DNA from: Gammaproteobacteria bacterium
Lineage (GTDB): Bacteria; Pseudomonadota; Gammaproteobacteria; Competibacterales; Competibacteraceae
DNA length: 64,000 bases
Assembly (NCBI GenBank): GCA_024235095.1
Contig: JACKNC010000002.1
Coordinates: 496,001 to 560,000, forward strand
Direction: 5' to 3'
Under the pieces are notes generated by a model that was not told the origin of the DNA, did no database searches, and saw only the letters and a list, made by a program, of their open reading frames with translations. The position numbers were made by a program, and so were the translations under genes. This document shows, in pieces, positions 9,137-18,784 of the stretch; the stretch's first letter is position 1, and each line of letters opens with the position of its first letter.

Positions 9137-9682
9137 ATGCGAAAGAAATTGTTGAGTTGCGCCAGCCTGGCGCTGATGCTCGCCGCGCCAGCATGGGTTG
9201 GAGCCAGCGGTCCCGACGCCGCCACCGCCGAGGAAGTCATCGCTAAAGTTCACGAAGCAGCCAAGTACCTGCATGACAAGGGCCAGGCCGGTTTTCCGGA
9301 CTTCAATAACAATGCGCGCTGGGTATGGAAGGACAGCTATGTATTTGTCTTCAGTTGTCGGGATAACAAGATGATCGCTCACCCCCTGCGCCCCGATTTA
9401 GTGGGCAAACCGATTCTGCAAATGGAAGATGACAAAGGAAATAAGCTCTTCCAGAAGTTGTGTGATGTGGGTAAAAAAGCGGATGGCGGCTGGGTCGAAT
9501 ACTGGTGGCCAAAGCCTGGCGAAGCTAAAGCCTCTCGTAAGATTTCCTACACCCAAAGCACCGAGGTGTCTTTTCAACCAGACGTAAGAGTCGGCGCAGG
9601 TATCTACGATGATACAATGAGCGTCGAGGAATTGAACAAGCTGGCGCAACAAGCGGTCGAGCCGAAAAAGGATGCGCCATAG
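9137..9682 (+). CDS. Periplasmic single-cache domain protein
   Basis: A 181-residue secreted protein with a signal peptide of about 23 residues (cleavage near AWVGASG). The mature part has the sCache_2-like pattern: EEVIAKVHEAAKYLHDKG, then WVWKDSYVFVFSCRDNKMIAHP and a later WVEYWWPKPGE. Such domains bind small acids in sensors, but here there is no attached signalling domain. Its position behind an acetate permease suggests it may bind acetate or another carboxylate. Confidence 0.8.
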   Translation: MRKKLLSCASLALMLAAPAWVGASGPDAATAEEVIAKVHEAAKYLHDKGQAGFPDFNNNARWVWKDSYVFVFSCRDNKMIAHPLRPDLVGKPILQMEDDKGNKLFQKLCDVGKKADGGWVEYWWPKPGEAKASRKISYTQSTEVSFQPDVRVGAGIYDDTMSVEELNKLAQQAVEPKKDAP

Positions 9683-9781
9683 CAGTATCGTTCATTCCCG
9701 TGCTTTTGATCCCTGCTCTCTGAAACAAGCGATACAAGGCGTCTGGTGAGGAGAGCTGTAAACTGTTTTTTCAGGATTTAG

Positions 9782-9815
9782 GTTGGGTTGCTGGTCTTTT
9801 GGCAGCCCAACTTTT
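9782..9815 (+). terminator. Possible rho-independent terminator after the cache gene
   Basis: GTTGGG (9782-9787) pairs with CCCAAC (9806-9811), with CTG and CAG extending the stem across a bulge, followed by TTTT. It lies 100 bases past the stop and abuts the end of the convergent DUF4124 gene. The T-run is short, so this is tentative. Confidence 0.4.
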
Positions 9816-10126
9816 CACGGTTTTTGTGGCGGCGTCACATTCGTATCGCTGCGATACTGGACAATATTGTAAGGTCGGTCCCGGGGTGGTTTATCGGTGA
9901 TCTGCACTTGTCCCCCATCATCGCGCCACTGGTAGAGCGGCCTCGTATACTCGGGCATTCCCGGCAACCAGTCGCGTATCCAAGAGGGCGTCTCCCGGGG
10001 CGTCGTGTACCAGTACAACAGAATTCCCCCCAGAAGAATGCCTAGCGTAATCAACAACCACATTGGAACAACGCCGGACTGTCGCCGCGCGCATTTCCAG
10101 TTTTTTCTCGAATGTTCTTGCTGCAT
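9815..10126 (-). CDS. DUF4124-like membrane-anchored protein
   Basis: A 103-residue protein with one transmembrane helix (MWLLITLGILLGGILLYWY, about residues 22-40) and a C-terminal domain with YQWRDDGGQVQITDKPPRDR, which matches the DUF4124 pattern of a short beta-rich periplasmic domain. Function is unknown. A second start at 10063 would begin directly at the helix. A GAGG-rich stretch precedes the upstream ATG, so the longer form is kept with low certainty. Confidence 0.6.
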   Translation of the reverse strand: MQQEHSRKNWKCARRQSGVVPMWLLITLGILLGGILLYWYTTPRETPSWIRDWLPGMPEYTRPLYQWRDDGGQVQITDKPPRDRPYNIVQYRSDTNVTPPQKP

Positions 10127-10239
10127 AAACCCTCAGTTCCTCCTCATCCCCTCCAGCCGGTGCCTGCAAGATTGGAAGAATAATCAATTCTCCTGTAAAT
10201 AGCAGTCATCGACCCTGCAATTTCGGAGAGTCCTGCTGC

Positions 10240-12123
10240 ATGTCCACCGGCAACGAGTTTACCCTGTTAAAAGAACGGCGATTCCTACCGTTTTTTATGA
10301 CCCAGTTTCTGGGCGCGTTCAACGATAATGTCTTTAAGAACGCCCTGATTATCCTCATCGCTTTCCAAGCCGCCGATCCGGCCCAGGCGAATGTGCTGGT
10401 CAACGCCAGCGCTGGCCTGTTCGTGCTGCCGTTCTTCTTGTTTTCGGCCACTGCCGGACAACTGGCCGATAAGTACGAAAAATCCCGTTTAATGCGCTGG
10501 ATCAAACTCCTGGAAATTCTGATCATGTTAGGCGCAGCGGCGGCATTTATTCTGGACAGCGTGCCTCTGCTAATCGGCCTGCTGTTCCTGATGGGCGCGC
10601 AATCGACTTTGTTCGGTCCGGTGAAATACAGCATTCTGCCCCAGCACTTGAAACCGGAAGAACTGGTCGGCGGCAATGGCTGGGTGGAAATGGGGACGTT
10701 TCTGGCTATCCTGATCGGCACCCTGCTGGGCGGAGTGCTAATCGCTATCCAGGACAATGGTCCCTGGCTGGTCGCGAGCGCCGTCGTGATTCTGGCCATT
10801 CTGGGCTTTCTTTCCAGTTTGTTCATTCCGCGCGCAGAACCCGATGCGCCTGATCTGCGCATCAACTGGAATCCATTCACCGAAACCTGGCGTACTATCA
10901 ACATTACTCGTCGCAATCGCACCGTATTTTTATCGGTGATGGGCATTTCCTGGTTCTGGTTCCTGGGTGCGACTTATCTGGCGCAATTGCCCAACTATAC
11001 CAAGCTGAACCTGGGCGGCGATGAACATGTCGTGACGTTGCTATTGACGACCTTCGCTCTAGGGATTGGCATCGGCTCTATGTTATGCGAGCGACTGTCA
11101 GGGCGGCAGGTGGAACTGGGTTTGGTGCCGTTTGGCTCAATTGGCCTGAGCCTGTTTGGCATTGATTTGTTCTTCGCGGTTCCTTCCGTTGCCATCGATG
11201 CGCCGCTGATCGGAGCGCAGGAATTTCTGCGCAGCGCTTCCAGTTGGCGAGTGCTGTTGGACATTCTGCTCATGGGGACATTCGGCGGTTTCTATATTGT
11301 GCCGTTGTATGCCCTGGTGCAGCAACGCAGCGAACCGGCCTTCCGTTCGCGGGTCATCGCTGGTAACAACATTATTAATGCCCTGTTCATGGTGCTGTCG
11401 GCGGTCCTGGCGATCCTTTTTCTCGACAGGGTGGGATTGAGCATTCCACAGTTCCTGCTGCTAACCGCTATTTTCAACGCCGTTGTGGCGATTTATATCT
11501 TTACTCTGGTGCCGGAATTCCTGATGCGCTTTATTGTCTGGATTCTGGTCAACACCGTTTACCGGTTACGCACCCAGGGACTTGAGCACATTCCCGAAGA
11601 GGGGCCAGTGGTAGTGATTTGCAACCATGTCAGCTACATGGACGCCTTGGTGGTGATTGGCTGTTGTCGGCGACCGATTCGCTTTGTGATGGACTATCAA
11701 ATTTTTCAAATCCCAGTGCTCAGCTTTGTCTTTCGCACAGCGGGGGCTGTTCCCATTGCTCCGGCGCGAGAAAATTCTGCAATTCTGGAACAAGCTTATG
11801 AGCGGGTCGCCCGCTATCTGGAGGAAGGCGAGGTGGTGGGAATCTTTCCGGAGGGGCGCTTGACCGGGGATGGCGAGATTGGTCCGTTCAAGGGCGGCGT
11901 TCAGCGTATTATCCGGCGTAACCCGGTTCCGGTCGTGCCGATGGCGCTGCGCGGGTTATGGGGCAGTTTCTTTAGCCGACGGCTTGGCAAGGCGATGAGC
12001 CATTTTCCAAGGCGCTTCTGGTCGCGGATCGAGCTGATAGTCGGTGAACCGGTCCCCCCGAATCAGGCGGCCTCTCCCCTGTTGCGCGAAAAAGTGGTTG
12101 CCTTGCGGGGGGATTGGCCCTGA
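10240..12123 (+). CDS. LplT-PlsC fusion: MFS lysophospholipid flippase with acyltransferase domain
   Basis: A 627-residue fusion. Residues 1-420 are an MFS transporter of the LplT type (FMTQFLGAFNDNVFKNAL, then LFGPVKYSILPQHL), which flips lysophospholipids inward. Residues about 440-627 are a PlsC-type acyltransferase with the catalytic HX4D box in NHVSYMDAL and the FPEGRLT box. Together they would import and reacylate lysophospholipids. E. coli Aas carries an additional AMP-ligase domain, which is absent here, so the acyl donor should be acyl-CoA or externally supplied acyl-ACP. Confidence 0.9.
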   Translation: MSTGNEFTLLKERRFLPFFMTQFLGAFNDNVFKNALIILIAFQAADPAQANVLVNASAGLFVLPFFLFSATAGQLADKYEKSRLMRWIKLLEILIMLGAAAAFILDSVPLLIGLLFLMGAQSTLFGPVKYSILPQHLKPEELVGGNGWVEMGTFLAILIGTLLGGVLIAIQDNGPWLVASAVVILAILGFLSSLFIPRAEPDAPDLRINWNPFTETWRTINITRRNRTVFLSVMGISWFWFLGATYLAQLPNYTKLNLGGDEHVVTLLLTTFALGIGIGSMLCERLSGRQVELGLVPFGSIGLSLFGIDLFFAVPSVAIDAPLIGAQEFLRSASSWRVLLDILLMGTFGGFYIVPLYALVQQRSEPAFRSRVIAGNNIINALFMVLSAVLAILFLDRVGLSIPQFLLLTAIFNAVVAIYIFTLVPEFLMRFIVWILVNTVYRLRTQGLEHIPEEGPVVVICNHVSYMDALVVIGCCRRPIRFVMDYQIFQIPVLSFVFRTAGAVPIAPARENSAILEQAYERVARYLEEGEVVGIFPEGRLTGDGEIGPFKGGVQRIIRRNPVPVVPMALRGLWGSFFSRRLGKAMSHFPRRFWSRIELIVGEPVPPNQAASPLLREKVVALRGDWP

Positions 12124-12187
12124 TCCAGCCGTTCACTCCCCTTGCCCGCTTGCGGGGAGGGGAGTTAAGGGGAGGGGGGCGCTGATT

Positions 12188-14725
12188 CTATCCAAACAGA
12201 GTGCGAGGGATATAATCTATTCTGGACGCGGCCAGATCGGACAGGGGCTGCGGTTTGCCGACTCCATAGCCTTGCGCATAATTTACGCCGATCATGCGCA
12301 ATTTATTGAGAACCTCATCGTCTTTCACGAATTCGGCAATGGTTTCCATGCCCATGACATGCCCGATCTCATTGATAGAATTCACCATCGCCAATGAGAC
12401 TGGATCATCGATGATGTCCTGGACAAACATGCCATCGATCTTGAGAAAGTCCACAGGAAGTTTTTTGAGATAGGCGAATGAGGAAAAGCCGCTGCCAAAA
12501 TCATCGAGGGCGAAGCGGCAGCCAATATCTTTCAGAGTATGAATGAAATGCAGGGCGCTGGAAAGATTGGCAATCGCAGCGGTTTCGGTGATTTCAAAGC
12601 AAATTTTGCGCGTCAGCGGCGGTTGCGGCGCCAGACGCCCTACGAGATAGTTCAGCAAATAGTCGTTGCCCAGGGAATGACCGGACAGGTTGATGGAGCA
12701 CAGGGAGAGATCATTAAGATGACCAGGATTGCTGGACAGCCAGTCTAGAGCGGTTCCCACCACCCATTGATCGAGCTTTCCCGCCAGGTGATAGCGTTCA
12801 GCCGCCGGTAAAAAAGCGCCTGGCATTACGAGCTGGCCGGTCTCGTCCTTCATGCGTAGGAGCAGTTCGTAGTGATGGCCACCGAGCGGCCCCAAAGTGG
12901 GGACAATCGGCTGGAAAGCCAGTTGAAAGCGATTGTCTTCCAAAGCCTGATTAATGCGGGACACCCAGCGCATTTCGCCCTTGCGGCGCGCTAGCTCCAG
13001 GTCGTTCTCCTTATACAGGTGGACCCGGTTGCGGCCCGCGTCCTTGGCGGCGTAACAGGCGCTGTCAGCGGCGCTCAGGACGCTGGCGCAACTTTCGCTG
13101 TTTTCATTAATCGGCACCACGCCAATACTGACGCCCACATGGAACGTCTTGTTATCCCAGGTGAAGCGGAATTCGCTAATTGCAGCGCAGAGCGTGTTGG
13201 CCACGCGCAAGGCGTCGGACAGGGAACAATGCTCCATGAGCACCCCAAATTCGTCGCCGCCTAACCGCGCCAGCGTATCCTGTCGACGCACCCGTGTTTG
13301 CAGAATCCGTGACAACTCGCGCAGCAAGGCATCGCCCGCTATATGCCCGCAGGTATCGTTAATAATCTTGAACTGGTCCAGATCCAGATAGAACAAAACA
13401 TGTTCTGCGCCTTGACTCCGGGCGCTTTCCAGCGCCTGCTGAAGACTGGTTTCAAAAGCTCGCCGATTGGCGAGCTCCGTGAGTGAATCATGGCTGGCCT
13501 GATGGGTCAGCTGCTCGGCAAGTTGTTGCGCCTCGGTGTAGTCCAGCCAGGAGCCGACCCGCTCCAGGGGGCGCCCCTCGTCGTCGAAAATCAGGCGCAC
13601 CGTATCCCGTATCCAGCGCCATTCGCCATTCCGATGCTGCACTCGGTATTCGCAGCTCACGGGATGGTGCTTGTCCAGGTTTTCCAGGGCTGCGTCCAGG
13701 CGCATCCAGTCATCCATATGAATCAAACGCTCCCATAGGTGGTGATCAGCGAGCAATTCTTCCGCATGATAACCGATCAATTCATATATGTTAGCGCTGA
13801 CAAAATTGATCGGCATGCCCGGACCGGGGTGGCGTGAGTAAATGACCGCCGGGCTGGCACCAACGACATGCTCCAGACGGGCGCTGGCCCGGCGCAGGGC
13901 TTCTTCGGCCCGGCGGCGTTCGGTGATATCGTGGGCGACGATATGGCTGCCCATGCAGCGCGACGCCTGCAAGTTTTCTTCGATGATCGCCAGTGCGATG
14001 ACTTCCACAATCACCAGCGGCGGCAAGCGGGGATAATGACGACGGAATTCGGGATCGCGCGCCAGGCAAAGTTCAGCAGAAAGAGATTTTGTCGGTCCAT
14101 CGGCCAGATCGGCCAAAAGCTGCTTGACCTTTCCGCGGTCCATGGGCGTGACCAGCTCCAGCAACGATTTTCCGACCAAAACCTCGGGTTCGAAACCCAA
14201 CAACGTTTTGATGCGGTGATTGAGATAGGTAAACCGGCCTTCCACGTCGAGCACGAAGATCAGGTCGGGAGAATGCTCAACGATGAAGCGGTGCAGGCGC
14301 TCGGAGGCTTCCAGGCGCTGACTCATGCGCCGGTTAGCGCGCTCTAGCGCCCGTTTATGGGCGGCATTGGCTACGCTGCCCAGCAGTTCCTCGGGACCGA
14401 AGGGCTTGCGCAGAAAATCGATGGCGCCTCGCCGCATGGCGGACGTCGCTTCAATCACCGAGGTGGTGCCGCTAATGACAATAACCGCGATATCCAAACT
14501 GTGTTCGGTGATAAAGTCCAGCACCCGGGCGCCGCTGACGCCAGGCATGGCCAAATCCAGCAGCAACAAATCGTAGCGGATTTCGGCAAGATACGCTAAA
14601 GCCTGTACGCCGCTGGCGGCGACGGTCACCTGATAACCCTGCATCCTGAGCAATTGTTCGAGGCTGACCAGTAAGCCCAGTTCATCATCCACTACGAGTA
14701 TGGATAATATCTCGTTTTCATCCAT
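12188..14725 (-). CDS. Response regulator with PAS, GGDEF and EAL domains
   Basis: An 845-residue cytoplasmic cyclic-di-GMP enzyme. Order: REC (1-125, phospho-acceptor Asp in LLLLDLAMPG), PAS (about 145-260), a second PAS with PAC (about 285-400), GGDEF (about 410-570, RLGGDEFGVL intact), EAL (about 590-845). The EAL motif itself reads ELLLR, but EITET, DDFGSGFSSF and DFLKID are kept, so phosphodiesterase activity is plausible. With both output domains complete, the net activity cannot be told. It is in the same orientation as the HDOD-kinase gene upstream, which could phosphorylate it. Confidence 0.93.
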   Translation of the reverse strand: MDENEILSILVVDDELGLLVSLEQLLRMQGYQVTVAASGVQALAYLAEIRYDLLLLDLAMPGVSGARVLDFITEHSLDIAVIVISGTTSVIEATSAMRRGAIDFLRKPFGPEELLGSVANAAHKRALERANRRMSQRLEASERLHRFIVEHSPDLIFVLDVEGRFTYLNHRIKTLLGFEPEVLVGKSLLELVTPMDRGKVKQLLADLADGPTKSLSAELCLARDPEFRRHYPRLPPLVIVEVIALAIIEENLQASRCMGSHIVAHDITERRRAEEALRRASARLEHVVGASPAVIYSRHPGPGMPINFVSANIYELIGYHAEELLADHHLWERLIHMDDWMRLDAALENLDKHHPVSCEYRVQHRNGEWRWIRDTVRLIFDDEGRPLERVGSWLDYTEAQQLAEQLTHQASHDSLTELANRRAFETSLQQALESARSQGAEHVLFYLDLDQFKIINDTCGHIAGDALLRELSRILQTRVRRQDTLARLGGDEFGVLMEHCSLSDALRVANTLCAAISEFRFTWDNKTFHVGVSIGVVPINENSESCASVLSAADSACYAAKDAGRNRVHLYKENDLELARRKGEMRWVSRINQALEDNRFQLAFQPIVPTLGPLGGHHYELLLRMKDETGQLVMPGAFLPAAERYHLAGKLDQWVVGTALDWLSSNPGHLNDLSLCSINLSGHSLGNDYLLNYLVGRLAPQPPLTRKICFEITETAAIANLSSALHFIHTLKDIGCRFALDDFGSGFSSFAYLKKLPVDFLKIDGMFVQDIIDDPVSLAMVNSINEIGHVMGMETIAEFVKDDEVLNKLRMIGVNYAQGYGVGKPQPLSDLAASRIDYIPRTLFG

Positions 14726-14943
14726 TCCCTTATTTCCCCCTGTTTGTCGAATCCTAGTTCCCCCAGGGTTAACAGTCCTGGCGCTTTAAAACGCTCTAAT
14801 AGAAGATCGCTTCGCTTACAATTTATTAGTATTAACTAATTCAGGGCAAGATGACAGTTACGATCTGTAAAGTGACCCATCGTTATAATCGATTTGCCGG
14901 GAATTTTGCGCGGGGAGAGAGGGAAAATATGAAAAACGCGAGA

Positions 14944-17043
14944 TTAAACATTAGCTTGTGGCAGTAATATTAGAAAGACCGTACCGCCTCCCGGATGGGG
15001 ACGACAGCTTATTAGACCGCCCAGCTCGTCAACGAGATTTTTGACAATCGACAACCCTAGGCCGGCGTGTCCTTCACCCTTGGCGCTGGTTACCGGTTGG
15101 AAAAGCCGGGCGCGTAATCCTTCGGGGAAACCCGGGCCGTCGTCAGCGACAGCGATTTCCACATACAGACGCCCGTGCAGATTGATATCGTCCTGGGTCG
15201 TCACGCTAATATGGCCTCGTTCTCCCAAGGCTTCGGCGGCGTTGCGCACCAGATTCAGCAGCATTTGCCGGATGGCGTCGCGTCCCTGCGTGAGCGGCGC
15301 CAGTCCTTCTTGGAGATGCAAGCTCAAGTCGATGCCGTGTGGCCGACACAGCGCTTCATCGAGCACCCGCGCCAGGTCGTAGATCGTTGTGTTTAAATCG
15401 AAGCTGGATTCCGCCAGTGATTCTTCTGGTTTAGCAAGACGCTGCAAAATGCGACTCGCGCGTTCGGTTTCTTCCCTCAATACTCGCAGTTCTTCAGCGG
15501 CTTGCTCGCCGACTTTTGCAGCCAGCATGTAAAGCGAATTGCGAATGATGGTCAGAGGATTGGAAGCTTCATGCAGGATCGCGCGCAAATGTTGTCGTTG
15601 TATTAATTCCCGATCTTCACGGACCCGGCGTTGCTGGATTTCCCGCCGGTTCAGATTGTCGATCGTCGTTGCCGCAGTCGCCGCGAAACGGCGCAACAGG
15701 CGCTCCCGGGCTTGCAGACGGGGCAATTGAATCCGTGAAACACCCGCGCCGAGTATGCCTGCGAGTCGATCTCCGGCATGAAGCGGCAAACACCACACCC
15801 CTGCGCTTTGCCACTGTCTGGCCAGTTGCTGGTCAATAATGCCTGGCGGGATTTCCGGTTCCAGCGAATGATGGATTTGCTGCTCCTGCGCTGCGCGCTG
15901 GAAGGCATTGGTCGCTCCAGCTAGGTCGATAGTGAATGGATCGGGCCATTGCGCCGAAGGATGATGGCGCAGCAGGCCGGTCTGTGCGTCGTAATGAAAA
16001 AAATGAGCCTCGGTCAGATCAAAGAGCAGCGTTGCGCATCGAGCGATCGCTTCCTGTATTTGCGATGCATCTTCGGCGCTGTTGAGTTCGCTGCGGATAG
16101 CGTCAATCAGCGCCAGTTCATGAATGACATCGGGCAGCGCTCCACGCACGGACGCAGGCCCCGCCCGATGCTCGACATCGGTCGCCGCGATTCCCAGCTC
16201 GTTGATCAGTGGTTCAATCAGTGACTCTATTCCGACGTGTGCGTGTTCCAGTGCGGATGGATTCAGGTACAGCAATTCACTCTCTTCAGCCAGCGCCGTT
16301 TCCGAACATCCGGTTTCCTGACTCAGGGCATTCGCGACATGTAGCAAACACAGCAGGGGATGAGCGCCGCGCAACTCGTGAGCGTTCAAGTGATGGTAGC
16401 GGATCGCGTCGCTCAATAACGGAGGCAATTTCCAGTTATCCAGCAGCGCTGCGCCCAGTGCGCAATGATCAGCGCCCAGCAAGCGCTGCTCCAGCTCGAG
16501 AGCTTCATTCAGAGTTCGGGCGGTGCGGCTTAGAGTATGGATTTCATCGAGCGCCGTGGCCTGACGGGCGCTGAGCGCCAATTTGCCTAGATCGTGCAGT
16601 AACCCGACTAAATAGGCGGTTTCCGGATCAGGGAAACTTGTAATCTCAGCCAACCGGCGGGCGAGATGAGCGCAACGCAGGGAGTGACGCCAGAATCGTT
16701 TCAGCGTCGAGGCCGGAAAACCGGCCTGCTGGATTGCAGACTGTTGAAGCGCATTAGCGACTACCAGGGTTCTCAAGGTGGTTGGATTAATGATCGCCAA
16801 TGCGTTTTGGAGGTTTGGCGATTGCGAGGTCTGATCTGGCGCATGCTGCATGGTCAGCAACCGCAGGCTTAAAACCGGGTCGCAACCCATCCATTGCGCC
16901 TGCTTGTGGATATCGATATTCCTGCTTTCACTGACTTCCAGTAATTCTTCCATCACAGTTGGCAAAATCGGCAGCGCTAATAAATCGCTTGCATCAAACT
17001 GATCCTGGAAAACTGACATTTCCAACAGGGGAGAATCAGACAC
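14944..17043 (-). CDS. HDOD domain sensor histidine kinase with GAF domain
   Basis: A 699-residue cytoplasmic kinase. Residues 10-280 form an HDOD domain (LPILPTVMEELLEVSES start, LVGLLHDLGKLALSA). A GAF-like domain covers about 310-460. The HisKA H-box reads LHEASNPLTIIRNS and the HATPase domain ends in GHAGLGLSIVKNLVDELGG. No transmembrane segment is seen, so the signal is intracellular. The gene lies 219 bases upstream of the REC-PAS-GGDEF-EAL gene on the same strand; the two probably form one signalling route. Confidence 0.9.
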   Translation of the reverse strand: MSDSPLLEMSVFQDQFDASDLLALPILPTVMEELLEVSESRNIDIHKQAQWMGCDPVLSLRLLTMQHAPDQTSQSPNLQNALAIINPTTLRTLVVANALQQSAIQQAGFPASTLKRFWRHSLRCAHLARRLAEITSFPDPETAYLVGLLHDLGKLALSARQATALDEIHTLSRTARTLNEALELEQRLLGADHCALGAALLDNWKLPPLLSDAIRYHHLNAHELRGAHPLLCLLHVANALSQETGCSETALAEESELLYLNPSALEHAHVGIESLIEPLINELGIAATDVEHRAGPASVRGALPDVIHELALIDAIRSELNSAEDASQIQEAIARCATLLFDLTEAHFFHYDAQTGLLRHHPSAQWPDPFTIDLAGATNAFQRAAQEQQIHHSLEPEIPPGIIDQQLARQWQSAGVWCLPLHAGDRLAGILGAGVSRIQLPRLQARERLLRRFAATAATTIDNLNRREIQQRRVREDRELIQRQHLRAILHEASNPLTIIRNSLYMLAAKVGEQAAEELRVLREETERASRILQRLAKPEESLAESSFDLNTTIYDLARVLDEALCRPHGIDLSLHLQEGLAPLTQGRDAIRQMLLNLVRNAAEALGERGHISVTTQDDINLHGRLYVEIAVADDGPGFPEGLRARLFQPVTSAKGEGHAGLGLSIVKNLVDELGGLISCRPHPGGGTVFLILLPQANV

Positions 17044-17316
17044 TTTATCGGTTTAACCGTTTCAATTTCATGGCTTGTGTTTGGAGAACTGCTGTTATAT
17101 CCCTTGCAACGGATGTGCCTTGTTTTTTTATTTTTTTTCATTCGCTTTCGTATCAGATTGAACGCAATGGGCTTGCAGACCGACAGTTGTCCGCCAAAAA
17201 ATAACACTTACTTGTCAGAAATAACGAAGGAGAAATCAATCAGGTCAAGTTGGCCCGATTGAGAACAGATAAAAGCGGAGCCAGGATGAAATCACGGGAA
17301 AGGCGGGAAAAGAGGG
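17044..17316. other. Non-coding region before the mobile-element cluster
   Basis: No convincing gene. It holds the upstream region of the HDOD-kinase gene, including T-rich tracts around 17125-17140, and ends at a MITE. Confidence 0.6.
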
Positions 17317-17408
17317 TATAGTCAAACAGTGTTACGTTAATTGACTTTTATAAAATAAACTATTGTTATTATTAATTAATATAAAAATATCAAAACTGTT
17401 CGACTATA
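17317..17408. mobile_element. MITE with IS630-type ends (copy 1)
   Basis: A 92-base AT-rich element bounded by TATAGTCAAACAGT on the left and ACTGTTCGACTATA on the right, near-perfect inverted repeats with TA at both outer ends, as expected for IS630/Tc1 target duplication. The ends match those of the complete IS630 element at 59444-60397, its likely source of transposase. It has no coding capacity. Confidence 0.9.
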
Positions 17409-17415
17409 GAAAATA

Positions 17416-18720
17416 GGTGGTGTCCCTCAGTTTACGTGATGAGCATCGTCGAGTGCGGGGAACAAGTGTTTGATGGTTTCCAAGGTATTCAGAAACGGTG
17501 CGGGTACCCGAAAGCCCAGCAACTCCGCCGTGGTCCAGATATGATCGGTCATCCCCGCCGCCATGGCCGGCGTGACAGGCCGCCATTTACGGGGCGATCC
17601 GTTGCCTCGGGTCGGTTCCGGGGTGGGCAATTCCTCACGCAGGCTCAGGTGGGGCAAGCAGAAATGGTAGTAAGCCAACGACAGCCACACCTGCTTTTCC
17701 ATCCACGACCGTTGCTTGGAAAACGCGGTCGTCTTGCGAGCCAACCGCCGATTGTGTTCGCGCCAGGCCAGGTTATCCCGCTCCACAAAGCTCGTGTTGA
17801 TCGTCGTGCTGGTGGCGGATGCGGCCAATCGCGCCTGAAGCTCGTCCGCGCTTCCCCAGACCCTCTTACGGGTCACCTCGACCACCCGTCCTTTTTCACG
17901 TCGCTTAACCACTTGAGCATACAGCAAATTCGGCGGTGGGCGGCACCGTGGGGCCGGATATCGTCCTCGCGTCCCTTGGCGCTCGGGCTGATACCATTCC
18001 CCATAGGCATGGAGCAAGGCGCTGGGATAGCCCGGCCATTGGTCGCTAGTAAAGAAGGGGACGTGATCGTCGGTCACATACACCACGCGCTCCAGGAGCA
18101 GGTTCGCCTGAGCCTGCGTGCGCTGGCCCACGACAAACCCTACCACCAGGCGCCATTCGGGCGCAAAGGCGACCCACACCCAAGCATCGCCATCCGTCTC
18201 GCACCATTGCTGCGCCATCGGCAGATTCTGGTCCTTGGTATGGACAAAGCTCCACAATTCATCCAGTTGACACTCGGTCACCGTCAGCTCGCGCCAATGG
18301 GACAAAACCACCAAACGACATTGCTGGGCGGCCCGAGTCAACCACGCACAAACCGTATCCTTGTCGATCTGGACGATTCGTGCCGTACCCTGGATGGAAT
18401 TTCCCTCCGCCAACGCCCGCATCGCCAGTTCGAAAACGGCGGGGTCGGCCTCGAGGTCAAAATACGCAGTTCCGTACGTCAAGGACACTCTCCTCCCGCA
18501 CGAACGACACAACGCCTGCTTTTTCCCGTGACTGGAACCATTTTTGACCAACAACCCTTGACCAAAGGGCCGACCGTAGTGGTGACAGGAACGATTGGGG
18601 CAGTAGAGCGTTTCCCACTTCATAAGATCCCCGGTCAGTGATTAACACCACAATCACAATGAGGATACATGTTGTCGTCGTCACTGGCTTAGCTCATCAC
18701 GTAAACTGAGGGACACCACC
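17416..18720. mobile_element. IS1-like insertion sequence with 29-bp perfect terminal repeats
   Basis: The ends at 17416-17444 and 18692-18720 are identical in inverted orientation over 29 bases (starting GGTGGTGTCCCTCAG). The 8-bp sequence AGAAAATA flanks the element on both sides (17408-17415 and 18721-18728), a target duplication of the size known for the IS1 family. The intact ends, duplication and open transposase suggest a recent insertion. It landed directly at the edge of MITE copy 1. Confidence 0.95.
17427..18623 (-). CDS. IS1-family transposase (long form)
   Basis: A 398-residue DDE transposase. The N-terminus carries a zinc-finger-like pattern (CPNRSC, then CRSCGRR), followed by a helix-turn-helix (GNSIQGTARIVQIDKDTV). 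Catalytic residues are visible in QLDELWSF, FTSDQWPGY and FVERDNLAWREHNRRLARKT, the last block being typical of IS1 enzymes. It is a single frame rather than the InsA/InsB frameshift pair of classical IS1. A 401-residue open frame on the opposite strand is a shadow. Confidence 0.92.
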   Translation of the reverse strand: MKWETLYCPNRSCHHYGRPFGQGLLVKNGSSHGKKQALCRSCGRRVSLTYGTAYFDLEADPAVFELAMRALAEGNSIQGTARIVQIDKDTVCAWLTRAAQQCRLVVLSHWRELTVTECQLDELWSFVHTKDQNLPMAQQWCETDGDAWVWVAFAPEWRLVVGFVVGQRTQAQANLLLERVVYVTDDHVPFFTSDQWPGYPSALLHAYGEWYQPERQGTRGRYPAPRCRPPPNLLYAQVVKRREKGRVVEVTRKRVWGSADELQARLAASATSTTINTSFVERDNLAWREHNRRLARKTTAFSKQRSWMEKQVWLSLAYYHFCLPHLSLREELPTPEPTRGNGSPRKWRPVTPAMAAGMTDHIWTTAELLGFRVPAPFLNTLETIKHLFPALDDAHHVN

Positions 18721-18784
18721 AGAAAATAGATCCCGGCCAGATCCTGGATAATCCGGATTCCAGGCGCTGGCTCACTGCCATTAA

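Noticed and set aside
17436..18641. A 401-residue open frame antisense to the IS1-like transposase
   Set aside because: It is an exact shadow of a gene with clear DDE motifs, and its translation has low-complexity, His/Arg/Gln-rich composition typical of antisense frames.
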